Shown here piece after piece: positions 36,066 to 47,771 of a stretch of DNA of 64,000 nucleotides. The number at the start of each line of letters is the position of its first letter. The first letter of the stretch is position 1. Origin of the DNA: Halopseudomonas litoralis. Its GTDB lineage: Bacteria > Pseudomonadota > Gammaproteobacteria > Pseudomonadales > Pseudomonadaceae. The stretch covers positions 930,001-994,000 of the forward strand of contig NZ_LT629748.1 in the NCBI RefSeq assembly GCF_900105005.1, read 5' to 3'. A program made the position numbers and the translations under genes. A model generated the notes under the pieces. That model was not told where the DNA came from and ran no database searches. It saw only the letters and a list, made by a program, of their open reading frames with translations.

Positions 36066-36170
36066 CCTTGACCGGCAAAGTGACCCATTTCGGCTTCTTC
36101 CTTGAGGCTGTGCCGCGCGTCATTTGGGTGTGATCCACACCTTCCTATAACCAGCCCTGACCACAGGGCC

Positions 36171-36563
36171 ATGAGTGTGAAGATAGCCGTGAATAGCAAA
36201 AGACCTGTCAATCTAGATCTCAGGACAATCAAGCTTCCTGTTACCGCCTATACGTCTATTGCTCACCGAGTTTCGGGGATCATTCTGTTCATCGCCATTG
36301 CAGGCCTGCTTTGGATGTTGGACACATCGTTGAGTTCCGAAAGCGGTTTCGAGCAAGTACAGGCATGCCTGCAAAATCCGTTCGCCAAGCTGGTGCTCTG
36401 GGGCGTTCTGTCTGCCCTGTTGTATCACCTGGTAGCGGGTATCCGCCATCTGGTAATGGATGCCGGTGTAGGTGAAGGGCTGGAAAGTGGCCGGCTGGGT
36501 TCCAAGCTGGTAATCGTCGTCGCCGTCATTCTGATTGTTCTGCTGGGAGTTTGGATATGGTAA
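36171..36563 (+). CDS. sdhC: Succinate dehydrogenase cytochrome b556 subunit
   Basis: SdhC is one of two membrane anchors of succinate dehydrogenase (complex II), binding haem b and quinone. The 130-residue protein has RPVNLDLRTIKLPVTAYTSI (about 11-30) and then three membrane segments. The second of these carries the haem-ligand His context ALLYHLVAGIRHLVMDAG. Length matches the 128 residues usual in Pseudomonas. The ATG at 36171 is preferred; later GTG codons are possible. The start lacks a strong ribosome site. The stop overlaps sdhD. Confidence 0.94.
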   Translation: MSVKIAVNSKRPVNLDLRTIKLPVTAYTSIAHRVSGIILFIAIAGLLWMLDTSLSSESGFEQVQACLQNPFAKLVLWGVLSALLYHLVAGIRHLVMDAGVGEGLESGRLGSKLVIVVAVILIVLLGVWIW

Positions 36564-36925
36564 CCAATGTCACCAACCTGTCGCGCAGCGGCTTGTATGA
36601 CTGGATGGCGCAGCGCGTATCCGCCGTCCTGCTGGCGGCCTATACGCTGTTTCTGCTCGGTTACCTGGTATTCAACCCGGGCCTGACCTACGCCGAGTGG
36701 CAGGGTCTGTTCAGTAACAATGCCATGCGTATATTCAGCTTGCTCACGCTGGTTGCGCTGAGTGTTCACTCCTGGGTCGGCATGTGGACCATTTCCACCG
36801 ACTACCTCACCCCCATGGCCTTTGGCAAGGCTGCCACTGTCCTGCGCTTCCTGTTTCAGGCGGTTTGCGGTCTGGCGATGTTCGTGCTGTTCGTCTGGGG
36901 CATACAGATTCTTTGGGGTCTTTAA
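36557..36925 (+). CDS. sdhD: Succinate dehydrogenase membrane anchor subunit
   Basis: SdhD is the second membrane anchor of complex II. The 122-residue protein has three membrane segments and a conserved VALSVHSWVGMWTISTDYLT, with the His and Asp-Tyr pair expected for haem and quinone contacts. The ATG at 36557 overlaps the sdhC stop by seven bases, so translation is coupled. A TTG two codons upstream is less likely. Confidence 0.95.
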   Translation: MVTNVTNLSRSGLYDWMAQRVSAVLLAAYTLFLLGYLVFNPGLTYAEWQGLFSNNAMRIFSLLTLVALSVHSWVGMWTISTDYLTPMAFGKAATVLRFLFQAVCGLAMFVLFVWGIQILWGL

Positions 36926-36928
36926 ATA

Positions 36929-38701
36929 ATGTCTAACATGCGTACTTTGACTTTTGATGCCATCATCATTGGTGGTGGTGGTGCCGGTATGCGCGCAGCG
37001 CTGCAACTGGCTCAGGGCGGTCACAAGACTGCCGTTGTAACCAAGGTGTTCCCGACCCGTTCGCACACGGTATCCGCCCAGGGCGGTATCACCTGTGCCA
37101 TCGCCTCGGCTGACCCGAATGATGACTGGCGCTGGCACATGTATGACACCGTCAAGGGCTCCGACTATATCGGTGACCAGGACGCGATTGAATATATGTG
37201 TTCCGTAGGTCCGGAAGCGGTATTTGAGCTCGAGCACATGGGCTTGCCGTTCTCCCGCACCGAGCAGGGCCGCATCTACCAGCGTCCGTTCGGTGGTCAG
37301 TCCAAGGGGCCGGACAATCCGACTCAGGCTGCCCGCACCTGCGCAGCTGCCGACCGTACCGGTCACGCACTGCTGCATACCCTGTATCAGAACAACGTCA
37401 AACACGACACTACCTTCCTCAATGAGTGGTATGCGGTTGATCTGGTCAAGAACCAGGATGGCGCTTTCACAGGTGTCATTGCCATCTGCATTGAAACCGG
37501 TGAAACCGTTTATATCCGTGCCAAGGCTACCGTGCTGGCTACTGGTGGTGCCGGACGTATCTACTCCTCCACCACCAACGCCCTGATCAACACCGGTGAC
37601 GGTGTCGGCATGGCGCTGCGCGCTGGCGTGCCGGTGCAGGATATCGAAATGTGGCAGTTCCACCCGACCGGCATCGCCGGGGCCGGTGTACTGGTTACCG
37701 AGGGTTGCCGTGGTGAAGGTGGATACCTGATCAACAAGCACGGCGAGCGCTTCATGGAGCGTTATGCGCCCAACGCCAAGGATCTTGCCGGTCGTGACGT
37801 TGTCGCCCGTTCCATGGTCAAAGAAATCCTGGCCGGTAACGGCTGCGGTCCTGACGGCGACCACGTGATGCTGAAGCTCGACCACCTGGGCGAGGAAGTA
37901 CTGCACAGTCGTCTGCCTGGTATCTGCGAGCTGTCCAAGACCTTCGCCCACGTTGATCCGGTCACCGCACCGGTCCCGGTTGTGCCGACCTGCCACTACA
38001 TGATGGGTGGTATTGCTACCAACATTCATGGTCAGGCCATCACTCAGGACGCTGAGGGTAATGACAGGATCATTGATGGTCTGTTTGCCGTTGGTGAAGT
38101 TGCCTGCGTATCCGTACACGGTGCCAACCGTCTGGGCGGCAACTCGCTGCTTGACCTGGTGGTATTCGGTCGTGCCGCTGGTCTGCACCTGGAAAGCGCG
38201 CTGAAGGATGGTATCGAGTACCGCGGTGCGTCCGAGTCGGACATCGAGGCCTCCCTGTCTCGTCTGTCCGGTCTCAATGAGCGTACTACCGGTGAAGATG
38301 TCGCCCCGCTGCGCAAGGAACTGCAGAACTGCATGCAGAACTACTTTGGTGTATTCCGCACCGGTGAATACATGCAGAAGGGTATCGCCGAGCTGAAGGC
38401 CCTGCGTGAGCGCATTGCCAACGTCAAGATCGGTGACAAGAGCCAGGCGTTCAACACTGCACGGATCGAAGCGCTGGAATTGCAGAACCTGCTGGAAGTC
38501 GCCGAAGCGACGGCTATTGCCGCTGAAGCGCGGAAGGAAAGCCGTGGCGCCCACGCTCGTGAAGATTTTGAAGAGCGTGATGACGAAAACTGGCTGTGCC
38601 ACAGCATGTACCACCCGCAGACCAAGGAGCTGACCAAGCGCGCGGTCAACTTCGCGCCGAAGACTGTTCCGATGTTTGAACCTAAAGTCCGCACATACTA
38701 A
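36929..38701 (+). CDS. sdhA: Succinate dehydrogenase flavoprotein subunit
   Basis: SdhA oxidises succinate to fumarate using covalent FAD. The 590-residue protein has the nucleotide-binding motif [14 protein letters not shown] (about 12-25), the flavinylation His in [10 protein letters not shown] (His46), and the conserved [11 protein letters not shown] (about 232-242). It also has [19 protein letters not shown] (about 391-409), the typical complex II region. The gene follows sdhD by three bases. Confidence 0.98.
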   Translation: MSNMRTLTFDAIIIGGGGAGMRAALQLAQGGHKTAVVTKVFPTRSHTVSAQGGITCAIASADPNDDWRWHMYDTVKGSDYIGDQDAIEYMCSVGPEAVFELEHMGLPFSRTEQGRIYQRPFGGQSKGPDNPTQAARTCAAADRTGHALLHTLYQNNVKHDTTFLNEWYAVDLVKNQDGAFTGVIAICIETGETVYIRAKATVLATGGAGRIYSSTTNALINTGDGVGMALRAGVPVQDIEMWQFHPTGIAGAGVLVTEGCRGEGGYLINKHGERFMERYAPNAKDLAGRDVVARSMVKEILAGNGCGPDGDHVMLKLDHLGEEVLHSRLPGICELSKTFAHVDPVTAPVPVVPTCHYMMGGIATNIHGQAITQDAEGNDRIIDGLFAVGEVACVSVHGANRLGGNSLLDLVVFGRAAGLHLESALKDGIEYRGASESDIEASLSRLSGLNERTTGEDVAPLRKELQNCMQNYFGVFRTGEYMQKGIAELKALRERIANVKIGDKSQAFNTARIEALELQNLLEVAEATAIAAEARKESRGAHAREDFEERDDENWLCHSMYHPQTKELTKRAVNFAPKTVPMFEPKVRTY

Positions 38702-38712
38702 GGGGATCCGAT

Positions 38713-39417
38713 ATGTTGCAAGTCAGTATCTATCGTTACAACCCTGAGCGCGACAATGCGCCCTACATGCAGGACTTCCAGATCGACACCGACGGCAAGG
38801 ACCTGATGGTTCTTGATGTGTTGGAGTTGGCCAAGGAGCAGGACGTAGGCCTGGGTTACCGTCGCGCCTGCCGCGAAGGTGTCTGTGGTTCGGACGGCAT
38901 GAATATCAACGGCAAGAACGGCCTCGCTTGTATCACTCCACTGTCTACAGTAGTGAAGAAAAACAAGCTGGTGCTGCGTCCGCTACCGGGTTTGCCGGTA
39001 ATCCGTGACTTGGTCGTCGATATGAGCATCTTCTACAAGCAGTACGAGAAGGTTCAGCCGTATCTGCAGAATGACACGCCGGCGCCGGCTATCGAGCGCC
39101 TGCAGTCGCCTGAGGAGCGGGAAAAGCTGGATGGCCTGTATGAGTGTATTCTCTGTGCATGCTGTTCGACATCCTGCCCCTCGTTCTGGTGGAACCCGGA
39201 CAAGTTCATCGGCCCCGCAGGTTTGTTGCAGGCTTACCGCTTCCTCGCGGATAGCCGTGACACCGAGACCGAGAACCGTCTGGCAGCACTGGATGATCCG
39301 TTCAGCGTATTCCGCTGCCGCGGCATCATGAACTGCGTCAATGTCTGCCCCAAGGGTCTCAACCCGACCCGGGCGATCGGACATATCCGCAACATGCTGC
39401 TGCAAAGTGGAACCTGA
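38713..39417 (+). CDS. sdhB: Succinate dehydrogenase iron-sulfur subunit
   Basis: SdhB passes electrons from SdhA to quinone through three clusters. The 234-residue protein has the 2Fe-2S ligands Cys53, Cys58, Asp61 and Cys73 (CREGVCGSDG...C). The 4Fe-4S motif CILCACCSTSC and the 3Fe-4S region CRGIMNCVNVCPKG lie in the C-terminal half. The Asp at the third 2Fe-2S position is normal for this family. It closes the sdhCDAB operon; a 302-base gap with a strong hairpin precedes sucA. Confidence 0.98.
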   Translation: MLQVSIYRYNPERDNAPYMQDFQIDTDGKDLMVLDVLELAKEQDVGLGYRRACREGVCGSDGMNINGKNGLACITPLSTVVKKNKLVLRPLPGLPVIRDLVVDMSIFYKQYEKVQPYLQNDTPAPAIERLQSPEEREKLDGLYECILCACCSTSCPSFWWNPDKFIGPAGLLQAYRFLADSRDTETENRLAALDDPFSVFRCRGIMNCVNVCPKGLNPTRAIGHIRNMLLQSGT

Positions 39418-39445
39418 GCCGATCTCTGCACTACAGTAAGACTGC

Positions 39446-39470
39446 GCCGGCTTCTAAATCAGAAGCCGGC
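39446..39470 (+). other. Strong hairpin in the sdhB-sucA gap, without a T-tract
   Basis: GCCGGCTTCT and AGAAGCCGGC form a perfect ten-base stem with an AAATC loop, followed by CAGTAAAG rather than a T-run. It may be a transcript-stabilising or processing structure, or an attenuator. The remainder of 39418-39719 shows no gene. Confidence 0.7.
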
Positions 39471-39719
39471 CAGTAAAGAATTCGGACCGACGCTCACAAA
39501 GCGGCGGTCAGTATGTACCTAAACCAACAGGGGCAACGGGTAACACCCGAACTATCTGTCGGGGCCGGCAATATTCCGGTTTCGCGGAATGTGACAGAGC
39601 AGGGCGACTGGCAGGGACAATGCCGAATGCTCATCTGACTGTTCTGCACGGAAGGCAATTTCATTGCCTATTAATGGTCTTTGCGCCAGGTGGTGTCCCC
39701 TTATAGAGGGTGACCTAGC

Positions 39720-42557
39720 ATGCCAGACAGCGAAATGCAGCAGCTGTGGAGTACCTCTCACCTTTCAGGTGGGAGTGCCTCCTACGTTGAAGAGCTCTAT
39801 GAGCTCTATCTGCACGATCCCAACGGTGTTGCCGAGGAGTGGCGCAGCTATTTTGACAAGCTGCCCCAGATCAACGGTTTCACTGGATCGGATATTTCTC
39901 ATTCCACTATTCGTGAGCACTTTCTGTCGCTCGCTCAGAATACCCGTCGCCCGCAGGCAGCAAGCGGCGGCCAGGTAAGCAGCGAACGCGACAAGAAACA
40001 GGTCGGCGTCCTGCGTCTGATCCTGGCCTACCGGATGCGCGGCCACCAGGCGTCCACACTCGATCCGCTGGGGTTGTGGGAACGGGAAGAGATTGCTGAT
40101 CTGACATTGGCCGAATACGGCCTGACCGATGCCGACCTGGATACGGTATTCCGTACCGGTGAGCTGAACATCGGCAAGGAAGAAGCTCCCCTTCGTGAAA
40201 TTCTTGAAGCGCTGAAGTCGACCTATTGCGGTACCTTCGGTGCGGAATACATGCATATTGTCGATTCCAGTCAGCGCAGCTGGTTCCAGCAGCGTCTGGA
40301 AGGCGTGCGTGGCAAGCCGCAGCACTCGGTAGAGAGCAAGCGTCACCTGCTCGAGCGTCTGACTGCAGCCGAAGGTCTGGAAAAGTACCTGGGTACCAAA
40401 TATCCCGGTACCAAGCGTTTTGGCGTGGAAGGCGGCGAGAGCCTGATCCCCATGCTCGACGAGATCATCCAGCGTTCCGGCTCCTATGGTGTCAACGAAG
40501 TCGTGCTGGGCATGGCCCACCGTGGTCGTCTCAACGTGCTGATCAATACTCTGGGCAAGAACCCGCGTGATCTGTTCGACGAGTTCGAAGGCAAAAAGAT
40601 GATCGACCTGGGCTCCGGTGATGTGAAATATCACCAGGGCTTTTCGTCCAACGTCATGACCTCCGGCGGCGAAGTGCACCTGGCCCTGTCGTTCAACCCC
40701 TCGCACCTTGAAATCGTCTCTCCGGTGGTCGAAGGTTCCGTGCGCGCCCGCCAGGACCGTCGCAAGGACGCAGCCGGCGACAAGGTCGTACCGATCAGCA
40801 TCCACGGCGATGCCGCTTTCGCTGGTCAGGGTGTGGTCATGGAGACATTCCAGATGTCCCAGACCCGTGCCTACAAGACCGGTGGCACCATTCATATCGT
40901 GGTCAACAACCAGGTCGGCTTTACTACCAGTCGCCAGGAAGACGCCCGCTCCACCGAATATTGCACCGACATCGCCAAGATGATTCAGGCGCCGATCTTC
41001 CATGTGAATGGAGATGATCCGGAAGCCGTGCTGTTCGTGACGCAGCTGGCTGTTGACTACCGCATGCAGTTCAAGCGTGACGTGGTGATTGATCTGGTGT
41101 GCTACCGCCGCCGCGGACACAACGAAGCGGACGAGCCCTCCGGTACCCAGCCGCGCATGTACAGCGTCATTGCCAAGCATCCGACTACCCGCGAGATCTA
41201 TGCCAAGCGCCTGGTCGAAGAAACAGTGCTGGATGCTGATGCAGTTCAGGAGCGGATAGAGGAATACCGTACCGCGCTGGATAACGGTGACCACGTAGTG
41301 AAAAGCCTGGTCAAGGAGCCGGATACCGGGTCTTTCGTGGACTGGTCACCCTATCTGGGCCATAAGTGGACTGCGCGCCACGATACCCGCTTTGATCTGA
41401 AAACCCTGCAGGAACTGGCCAATCGCTTGAACACCTTGCCGGACGGTCTGGTGGTACAGCGTCAGGTCGGCAAGATTGTCGAAGACCGCAGCAAGATGGC
41501 CGCCGGTGGCCTGGCCATCAACTGGGGCTTCGCCGAGACCATGGCCTATGCCACCCTGCTTCACGAAAACCATCCGGTGCGTATCACCGGTCAGGATGTT
41601 GGCCGTGGCACCTTCTCCCATCGCCATGCGGTGTTGCACAACCAGAAGGAGCAGGGCAACTACGTTCCACTGGCCAACCTGAGCGAAAGTCAGCCGCGTT
41701 TCGACATATACGATTCGCTGCTGTCCGAGGAGGCCGTACTGGCATTCGAGTACGGCTACGCTACCACCATGCCCAACGCGCTGGTCGTGTGGGAAGCGCA
41801 GTTCGGTGATTTCGCCAACGGCGCCCAGGTGGTCATCGACCAGTTCATCACCAGTGGTGAGCACAAGTGGGGTCGTCTGTGCGGCCTGACCATGTTGCTG
41901 CCCCACGGCTACGAAGGGCAAGGTCCGGAGCACTCCTCCGCGCGTCTGGAGCGCTTCCTGCAGCTGTGTGCCGAGCAGAATATCCAGGTTTGTGTACCCA
42001 CCACTCCGGCACAGATCTACCATCTGCTGCGCCGTCAGGTGATCCGCCCGCTGCGCAAGCCGCTGGTAGTGCTCACGCCGAAATCCCTGCTGCGTCATAA
42101 GCTGGCAATCTCGACACTGGAAGATCTGGCTGAAGGGTCCTTCCAGACCGTGATTCCGGAAGCTGATGCGATCGATCCCGCAAAGGTTGATCGGGTGGTC
42201 ATGTGCAGCGGTAAGGTGTACTACGATCTGTTGGAGAAGCGCCGCGCGGATGAGGTCGAGAATGTCGCGATTGTCCGTATCGAACAGCTGTATCCGTTCC
42301 CCGAAGACGACCTGGCCGAGGTGCTTGCGCCTTACGCCGGATTGAAGAAAGTTGTCTGGTGTCAGGAAGAGCCCATGAACCAAGGGGCCTGGTATTGCAG
42401 CCAGCACCATATGCGCCGTGTTCTCGCCGAGCACAGCGTCAGCAATCTGTATCTGGACTACGCTGGACGAGAGGCTTCCGCGGCACCCGCCGGTGGCTAC
42501 CCCTCCGTTCATGCGGAAGAACAGGCGAAACTCCTGCAAGATGCGCTCTACGCTTGA
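39720..42557 (+). CDS. sucA: 2-Oxoglutarate dehydrogenase E1 component
   Basis: SucA is the thiamine-diphosphate E1 enzyme of the 2-oxoglutarate dehydrogenase complex. The 945-residue length is standard. It has an N-terminal E1 segment LWSTSHLSGGSASYVEELYE, GMAHRGRLNVLINTLGKNP, the cofactor loop HGDAAFAGQGVVMET, and the transketolase-like C-terminal half. A GAGGGTG site precedes the ATG at 39720. It begins the sucAB-lpd-sucCD series. Confidence 0.98.
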   Translation: MPDSEMQQLWSTSHLSGGSASYVEELYELYLHDPNGVAEEWRSYFDKLPQINGFTGSDISHSTIREHFLSLAQNTRRPQAASGGQVSSERDKKQVGVLRLILAYRMRGHQASTLDPLGLWEREEIADLTLAEYGLTDADLDTVFRTGELNIGKEEAPLREILEALKSTYCGTFGAEYMHIVDSSQRSWFQQRLEGVRGKPQHSVESKRHLLERLTAAEGLEKYLGTKYPGTKRFGVEGGESLIPMLDEIIQRSGSYGVNEVVLGMAHRGRLNVLINTLGKNPRDLFDEFEGKKMIDLGSGDVKYHQGFSSNVMTSGGEVHLALSFNPSHLEIVSPVVEGSVRARQDRRKDAAGDKVVPISIHGDAAFAGQGVVMETFQMSQTRAYKTGGTIHIVVNNQVGFTTSRQEDARSTEYCTDIAKMIQAPIFHVNGDDPEAVLFVTQLAVDYRMQFKRDVVIDLVCYRRRGHNEADEPSGTQPRMYSVIAKHPTTREIYAKRLVEETVLDADAVQERIEEYRTALDNGDHVVKSLVKEPDTGSFVDWSPYLGHKWTARHDTRFDLKTLQELANRLNTLPDGLVVQRQVGKIVEDRSKMAAGGLAINWGFAETMAYATLLHENHPVRITGQDVGRGTFSHRHAVLHNQKEQGNYVPLANLSESQPRFDIYDSLLSEEAVLAFEYGYATTMPNALVVWEAQFGDFANGAQVVIDQFITSGEHKWGRLCGLTMLLPHGYEGQGPEHSSARLERFLQLCAEQNIQVCVPTTPAQIYHLLRRQVIRPLRKPLVVLTPKSLLRHKLAISTLEDLAEGSFQTVIPEADAIDPAKVDRVVMCSGKVYYDLLEKRRADEVENVAIVRIEQLYPFPEDDLAEVLAPYAGLKKVVWCQEEPMNQGAWYCSQHHMRRVLAEHSVSNLYLDYAGREASAAPAGGYPSVHAEEQAKLLQDALYA

Positions 42558-42592
42558 GCCTCTGCATAACACAGTTTATTTAAGGATCGACA

Positions 42593-43825
42593 ATGGCTAT
42601 TGAAATCAAGGCCCCGACATTTCCCGAATCCATTGCGGACGGCACTGTTGCAACCTGGCACAAGCAACCCGGCGACGCAGTCAAGCGTGATGAGCTGATC
42701 GTTGATATCGAGACCGACAAGGTGGTTCTCGAAGTACTGGCCGAAGCGGATGGCGTACTGGGTGACATCATCAAGGGCGAAGGCGAAACCGTGCTCAGCG
42801 CTGAGTTGCTGGGCACATTGAATGACGGCGCTACCGCGGCTCCCAAGGCGGAAGCGGCCCCCGCAGCAGCGCCTGCTGCAGGCAATACTGCGGCAGCGCC
42901 CGCTGAGGCAGCTCAAGCCGAAGGCGACGAGCAGCTGCTGAACCCGGCTGCCCGCAAGCTGGCTGAAGAAAGCGGTCTGAATCCGGCTGAGCTCAAGGGC
43001 ACCGGCAAGGGCGGTCGCGTCACCAAGGAAGACGTGCTCAATGCCATTGAAGCGAAGAAATCCGCGCCGGCTGCCAAGCCTGCTGCCGCCGCTGCGTCCA
43101 GCGTGATGCTGAGCGAAGGTGACCGTGTCGAGAAGCGCGTCCCGATGACCCGTCTGCGCGCCCGCATCGCCGAGCGTCTGGTCGATGCCCAGTCCAGCAT
43201 GGCCATGTTGACCACGTACAACGAAATCGACATGAAGCCGATCATGGACCTGCGCAAGAAGTACAAGGACCTGTTCGAGAAGAAGCACAACGGCGTTCGC
43301 CTGGGCTTCATGTCCTTCTTCGTCAAGGCTGCGACCGAGGCGCTGAAGCGCTTCCCTGCGGTCAACGCTTCCATCGATGGCAAGGACATCGTGTATCACG
43401 GTTATCAGGATATCGGCGTAGCCGTATCGAGTGATCGTGGTCTGGTGGTTCCGGTTCTGCGTAACACCGAATTCATGAACCTGGCACAAATTGAAGGCAC
43501 CATTGCCGAGTACGGCCGCAAGGCACGTGACGGCAAGCTGTCCATGGAAGAAATGACGGGCGGCACCTTCACCATCTCCAATGGTGGTGTATTCGGTTCG
43601 CTGCTGTCTTCACCGATTGTCAACCCGCCGCAAGCGGCCATTCTGGGTATGCACAAGATCCAGGAGCGTCCGATGGCTGTAAACGGACAAGTGGTAGTGC
43701 TGCCGATGATGTATCTGGCGCTTTCCTATGACCACCGCCTGATCGACGGCAAGGAAGCGGTCAGCTTCCTGGTTGCGATCAAGGAACTGCTGGAAGATCC
43801 AGCGCGCATGTTGCTGGACATCTGA
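42593..43825 (+). CDS. sucB: Dihydrolipoyl succinyltransferase (E2)
   Basis: SucB forms the core of the 2-oxoglutarate dehydrogenase complex. The 410-residue protein has one N-terminal lipoyl domain (lipoyl Lys43 in ETDKVVLEV) and an Ala/Pro linker (about 81-105). A peripheral subunit-binding domain (about 115-150) comes next. The acetyltransferase domain has the catalytic His381 and Asp385 in [13 protein letters not shown]. It follows sucA by 35 bases. Confidence 0.98.
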   Translation: MAIEIKAPTFPESIADGTVATWHKQPGDAVKRDELIVDIETDKVVLEVLAEADGVLGDIIKGEGETVLSAELLGTLNDGATAAPKAEAAPAAAPAAGNTAAAPAEAAQAEGDEQLLNPAARKLAEESGLNPAELKGTGKGGRVTKEDVLNAIEAKKSAPAAKPAAAAASSVMLSEGDRVEKRVPMTRLRARIAERLVDAQSSMAMLTTYNEIDMKPIMDLRKKYKDLFEKKHNGVRLGFMSFFVKAATEALKRFPAVNASIDGKDIVYHGYQDIGVAVSSDRGLVVPVLRNTEFMNLAQIEGTIAEYGRKARDGKLSMEEMTGGTFTISNGGVFGSLLSSPIVNPPQAAILGMHKIQERPMAVNGQVVVLPMMYLALSYDHRLIDGKEAVSFLVAIKELLEDPARMLLDI

Positions 43826-43863
43826 TCCCGGCGGCAGTCACAGGTTTCAATGCTTCAAGCGGC

Positions 43864-43893
43864 AAGCTGCCGGCGGTATCCCACCGGCAGCTT
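43864..43893 (+). other. Hairpin in the sucB-lpd gap, without a T-tract
   Basis: AAGCTGCCGG and CCGGCAGCTT form a perfect ten-base stem with a ten-base loop. Only three T follow. Its sequence resembles the hairpin in the lpd-sucC gap (CTGCCGG core), which suggests a shared RNA-level role. Confidence 0.65.
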
Positions 43894-43896
43894 TGA

Positions 43897-45363
<1,467 letters not shown>

Positions 45364-45378
45364 GGAATCATCCCAGTT

Positions 45379-45412
45379 GCTGCCGGTGCCTCTGTATGGA
45401 AGCGCCGGCAGC
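45379..45412 (+). other. Hairpin in the lpd-sucC gap, without a T-tract
   Basis: GCTGCCGG and CCGGCAGC form an eight-base stem with an 18-base loop. It is the third T-less GC-rich hairpin between genes of this operon. Confidence 0.6.
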
Positions 45413-45570
45413 CTGGTTGCCATTCATAAGGCAAGGTCAACGGATTGACCATCACCCCATGCTGGGTGAACCGGGTGTGTCGGAGTTCTGATCCGATGAC
45501 CTGATAGGTGACGGTGGTGCGTTCGCGCTTGACCACCGTTATGAATTCATACGAACAATGGTACAAACGA

Positions 45571-46737
45571 ATGAATCTTCACGAATATCAGGGGAAGCAG
45601 CTGTTCGCTGAATACGGTCTTCCTGTCTCCAAGGGCATCGCTGTTGAGACTCCCGAAGCAGCAGCTGAAGCCTGTGACACCATTGGCGGCACTGAGTGGG
45701 TGGTAAAAGCCCAGGTTCACGCTGGTGGTCGCGGTAAGGCTGGTGGCGTCAAACTGGTCAAGAGCAAGGAAGAAGCCAAGGCCTTCGCCGAAAAATGGCT
45801 GGGTCAGCGTCTGGTGACCTATCAGACTGATGCCGATGGCCAGCCTGTTGCCAAGATTCTGGTTGAATCCTGCACTGACATCGCTCAGGAACTGTACCTG
45901 GGTGCCGTAGTGGATCGCTCCACTCGCCGTATCGTTTTCATGGCGTCCACCGAAGGTGGTGTCGAGATCGAGAAAGTTGCCGAGGAAACCCCGGAAAAAA
46001 TCCTGAAAGCTACCATCGATCCGCTGGTTGGCCCGCAGCCTTACCAAGGTCGTGACCTGGCCTTCAAACTGGGCCTGAAAGGCGATCAGATCAAGCAGTT
46101 CACCAATATCTTCGTCGGTCTGGGCAAGCTGTTTGCCGACTACGACCTGGCGCTGCTGGAAGTCAACCCGCTGGTCATCAAGACAGACGGCAACCTGCAC
46201 TGCCTGGATGCCAAGATCAACATCGATGCCAACGCTCTGTACCGTCAGCCCAAGCTGCGCGGCATGCACGATCCGTCCCAGGACGATGCCCGTGAAGCCC
46301 ACGCTGCCAAGTTCGAACTGAACTATGTCGCGCTGGACGGCAACATCGGCTGCATGGTCAACGGTGCCGGTCTGGCCATGGGTACCATGGACATCGTCAA
46401 CCTGCACGGTGGCAAGCCAGCCAACTTCCTCGACGTAGGCGGCGGAGCTACCAAAGAGCGCGTAACCGAAGCGTTCAAAATCATCCTGTCCGACAGTAAT
46501 GTGGCCGCGGTTCTGGTCAACATCTTTGGCGGCATTGTGCGTTGCGACATGATTGCCGAAGGCATCATCGGTGCGGTCAAGGACGTTGGCGTCAAGGTGC
46601 CAGTCGTGGTACGTCTGGAAGGCAACAATGCCGAACTGGGCGCCAAGGTACTGGCTGAAAGTGGTCTGAACATCATCGCAGCAACCAGTCTTACCGACGC
46701 TGCAGTACAGGTCGTGAAAGCGGCGGAGGGCAAGTAA
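45571..46737 (+). CDS. sucC: Succinyl-CoA synthetase beta subunit
   Basis: SucC is the ATP-grasp beta subunit that with SucD converts succinyl-CoA to succinate with formation of NTP. The 388-residue length is the family norm. It starts [19 protein letters not shown] and contains [20 protein letters not shown] (about 43-62), the nucleotide-binding region, and [16 protein letters not shown] near residues 321-336. The ATG at 45571 is used although no strong ribosome site precedes it; the ATG-like upstream extension to 45508 has no family support. It overlaps sucD by one base (TAATG). Confidence 0.97.
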   Translation: MNLHEYQGKQLFAEYGLPVSKGIAVETPEAAAEACDTIGGTEWVVKAQVHAGGRGKAGGVKLVKSKEEAKAFAEKWLGQRLVTYQTDADGQPVAKILVESCTDIAQELYLGAVVDRSTRRIVFMASTEGGVEIEKVAEETPEKILKATIDPLVGPQPYQGRDLAFKLGLKGDQIKQFTNIFVGLGKLFADYDLALLEVNPLVIKTDGNLHCLDAKINIDANALYRQPKLRGMHDPSQDDAREAHAAKFELNYVALDGNIGCMVNGAGLAMGTMDIVNLHGGKPANFLDVGGGATKERVTEAFKIILSDSNVAAVLVNIFGGIVRCDMIAEGIIGAVKDVGVKVPVVVRLEGNNAELGAKVLAESGLNIIAATSLTDAAVQVVKAAEGK

Positions 46738-47618
46738 TGAGCATCCTGATCGACAAGAACACCAAGGTAATCTGCCAGGGCATCACTGGTTCCCAGGGTT
46801 CCTTCCACACCGAACAGGCCATCGCCTACGGCACCAAGATGGTCGGTGGGGTTACGCCGGGCAAGGGCGGTACCGAGCACCTGGGTCTGCCGGTTTTCAA
46901 CACCGTTGAAGAAGCGGTCAAGGCCACTGGCGCCACTGCATCGGTCATCTATGTACCCGCACCCTTCTGCAAGGACTCCATCCTTGAAGCAGCCAACGCC
47001 GGTATCGAGCTGATCGTCTGCATCACCGAAGGCATCGCCACCCTCGACATGCTCGAGTGCAAGGTCAAGTGTGATGAGCTGGGCGTACGCCTGATCGGGC
47101 CCAACTGCCCGGGCGTCATCACCCCCGGCGAGTGCAAGATCGGCATCCAGCCCGGTCACATCCACCTGCCAGGTAAAGTGGGCATCATCTCCCGCTCCGG
47201 CACCCTGACCTACGAAGCGGTAAAGCAGACCACTGACGCCGGTTTCGGTCAGTCCACCTGCGTGGGTATCGGTGGCGACCCGATCCCGGGCTCCAACTTC
47301 ATCGACATTCTGGAAATGTTCCAGAACGATCCGAAGACCGAAGCGATCGTCATGATCGGTGAGATCGGCGGTAGCGCTGAAGAAGAAGCTGCAGCCTACA
47401 TCAAGGCCAATGTAACCAAGCCGGTTGTGTCCTACATCGCTGGTGTAACTGCTCCGGCAGGCAAGCGCATGGGTCACGCCGGTGCAATCATCTCCGGCGG
47501 CAAAGGTACTGCCGACGAGAAGTTTGCTGCACTGGAAGACGCAGGCGTTAAAACCGTTCGCTCGCTTGCCGATATCGGCAAGGCGCTGTCCGAGCTGACT
47601 GGTTGGGCAATGAAGTAA
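46737..47618 (+). CDS. sucD: Succinyl-CoA synthetase alpha subunit
   Basis: SucD binds CoA and carries the phosphohistidine of the enzyme. The 293-residue protein has the CoA-binding motif [16 protein letters not shown] (about 14-29), [16 protein letters not shown] near 120-135, and the active His in [11 protein letters not shown] near residues 245-255. The one-base overlap with sucC supports equal synthesis of the subunits. A clear terminator follows. Confidence 0.98.
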   Translation: MSILIDKNTKVICQGITGSQGSFHTEQAIAYGTKMVGGVTPGKGGTEHLGLPVFNTVEEAVKATGATASVIYVPAPFCKDSILEAANAGIELIVCITEGIATLDMLECKVKCDELGVRLIGPNCPGVITPGECKIGIQPGHIHLPGKVGIISRSGTLTYEAVKQTTDAGFGQSTCVGIGGDPIPGSNFIDILEMFQNDPKTEAIVMIGEIGGSAEEEAAAYIKANVTKPVVSYIAGVTAPAGKRMGHAGAIISGGKGTADEKFAALEDAGVKTVRSLADIGKALSELTGWAMK

Positions 47619-47641
47619 TACTTCATTGCACGCCAGACAGG

Positions 47642-47662
47642 ACCCCGCTTCGGCGGGGTTTT
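47642..47662 (+). terminator. Rho-independent terminator after sucD
   Basis: ACCCCGC and GCGGGGT form a stem with a stable TTCG tetraloop, followed by a short T-run. It ends the sdh-suc transcription unit. Confidence 0.85.
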
Positions 47663-47771
47663 GTCGTTCTGGGTTCACAAAGTGACCAGGAATGCCCAAT
47701 TTGTCCATCAGCTTGTTTATAATGCCCCGCATTGCTGTCTCTACCAGGCAGTCCCTGACAGAAGAGCTCCA

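Noticed and set aside
36425..38614. A 729-residue open frame on the minus strand opposite sdhA
   Set aside because: It mirrors the highly biased codon usage of sdhA, with no recognisable motifs, and the sense strand encodes the conserved flavoprotein.
39765..41294. A 509-residue open frame opposite sucA
   Set aside because: It is an antisense shadow; the sense frame carries all conserved E1 motifs.
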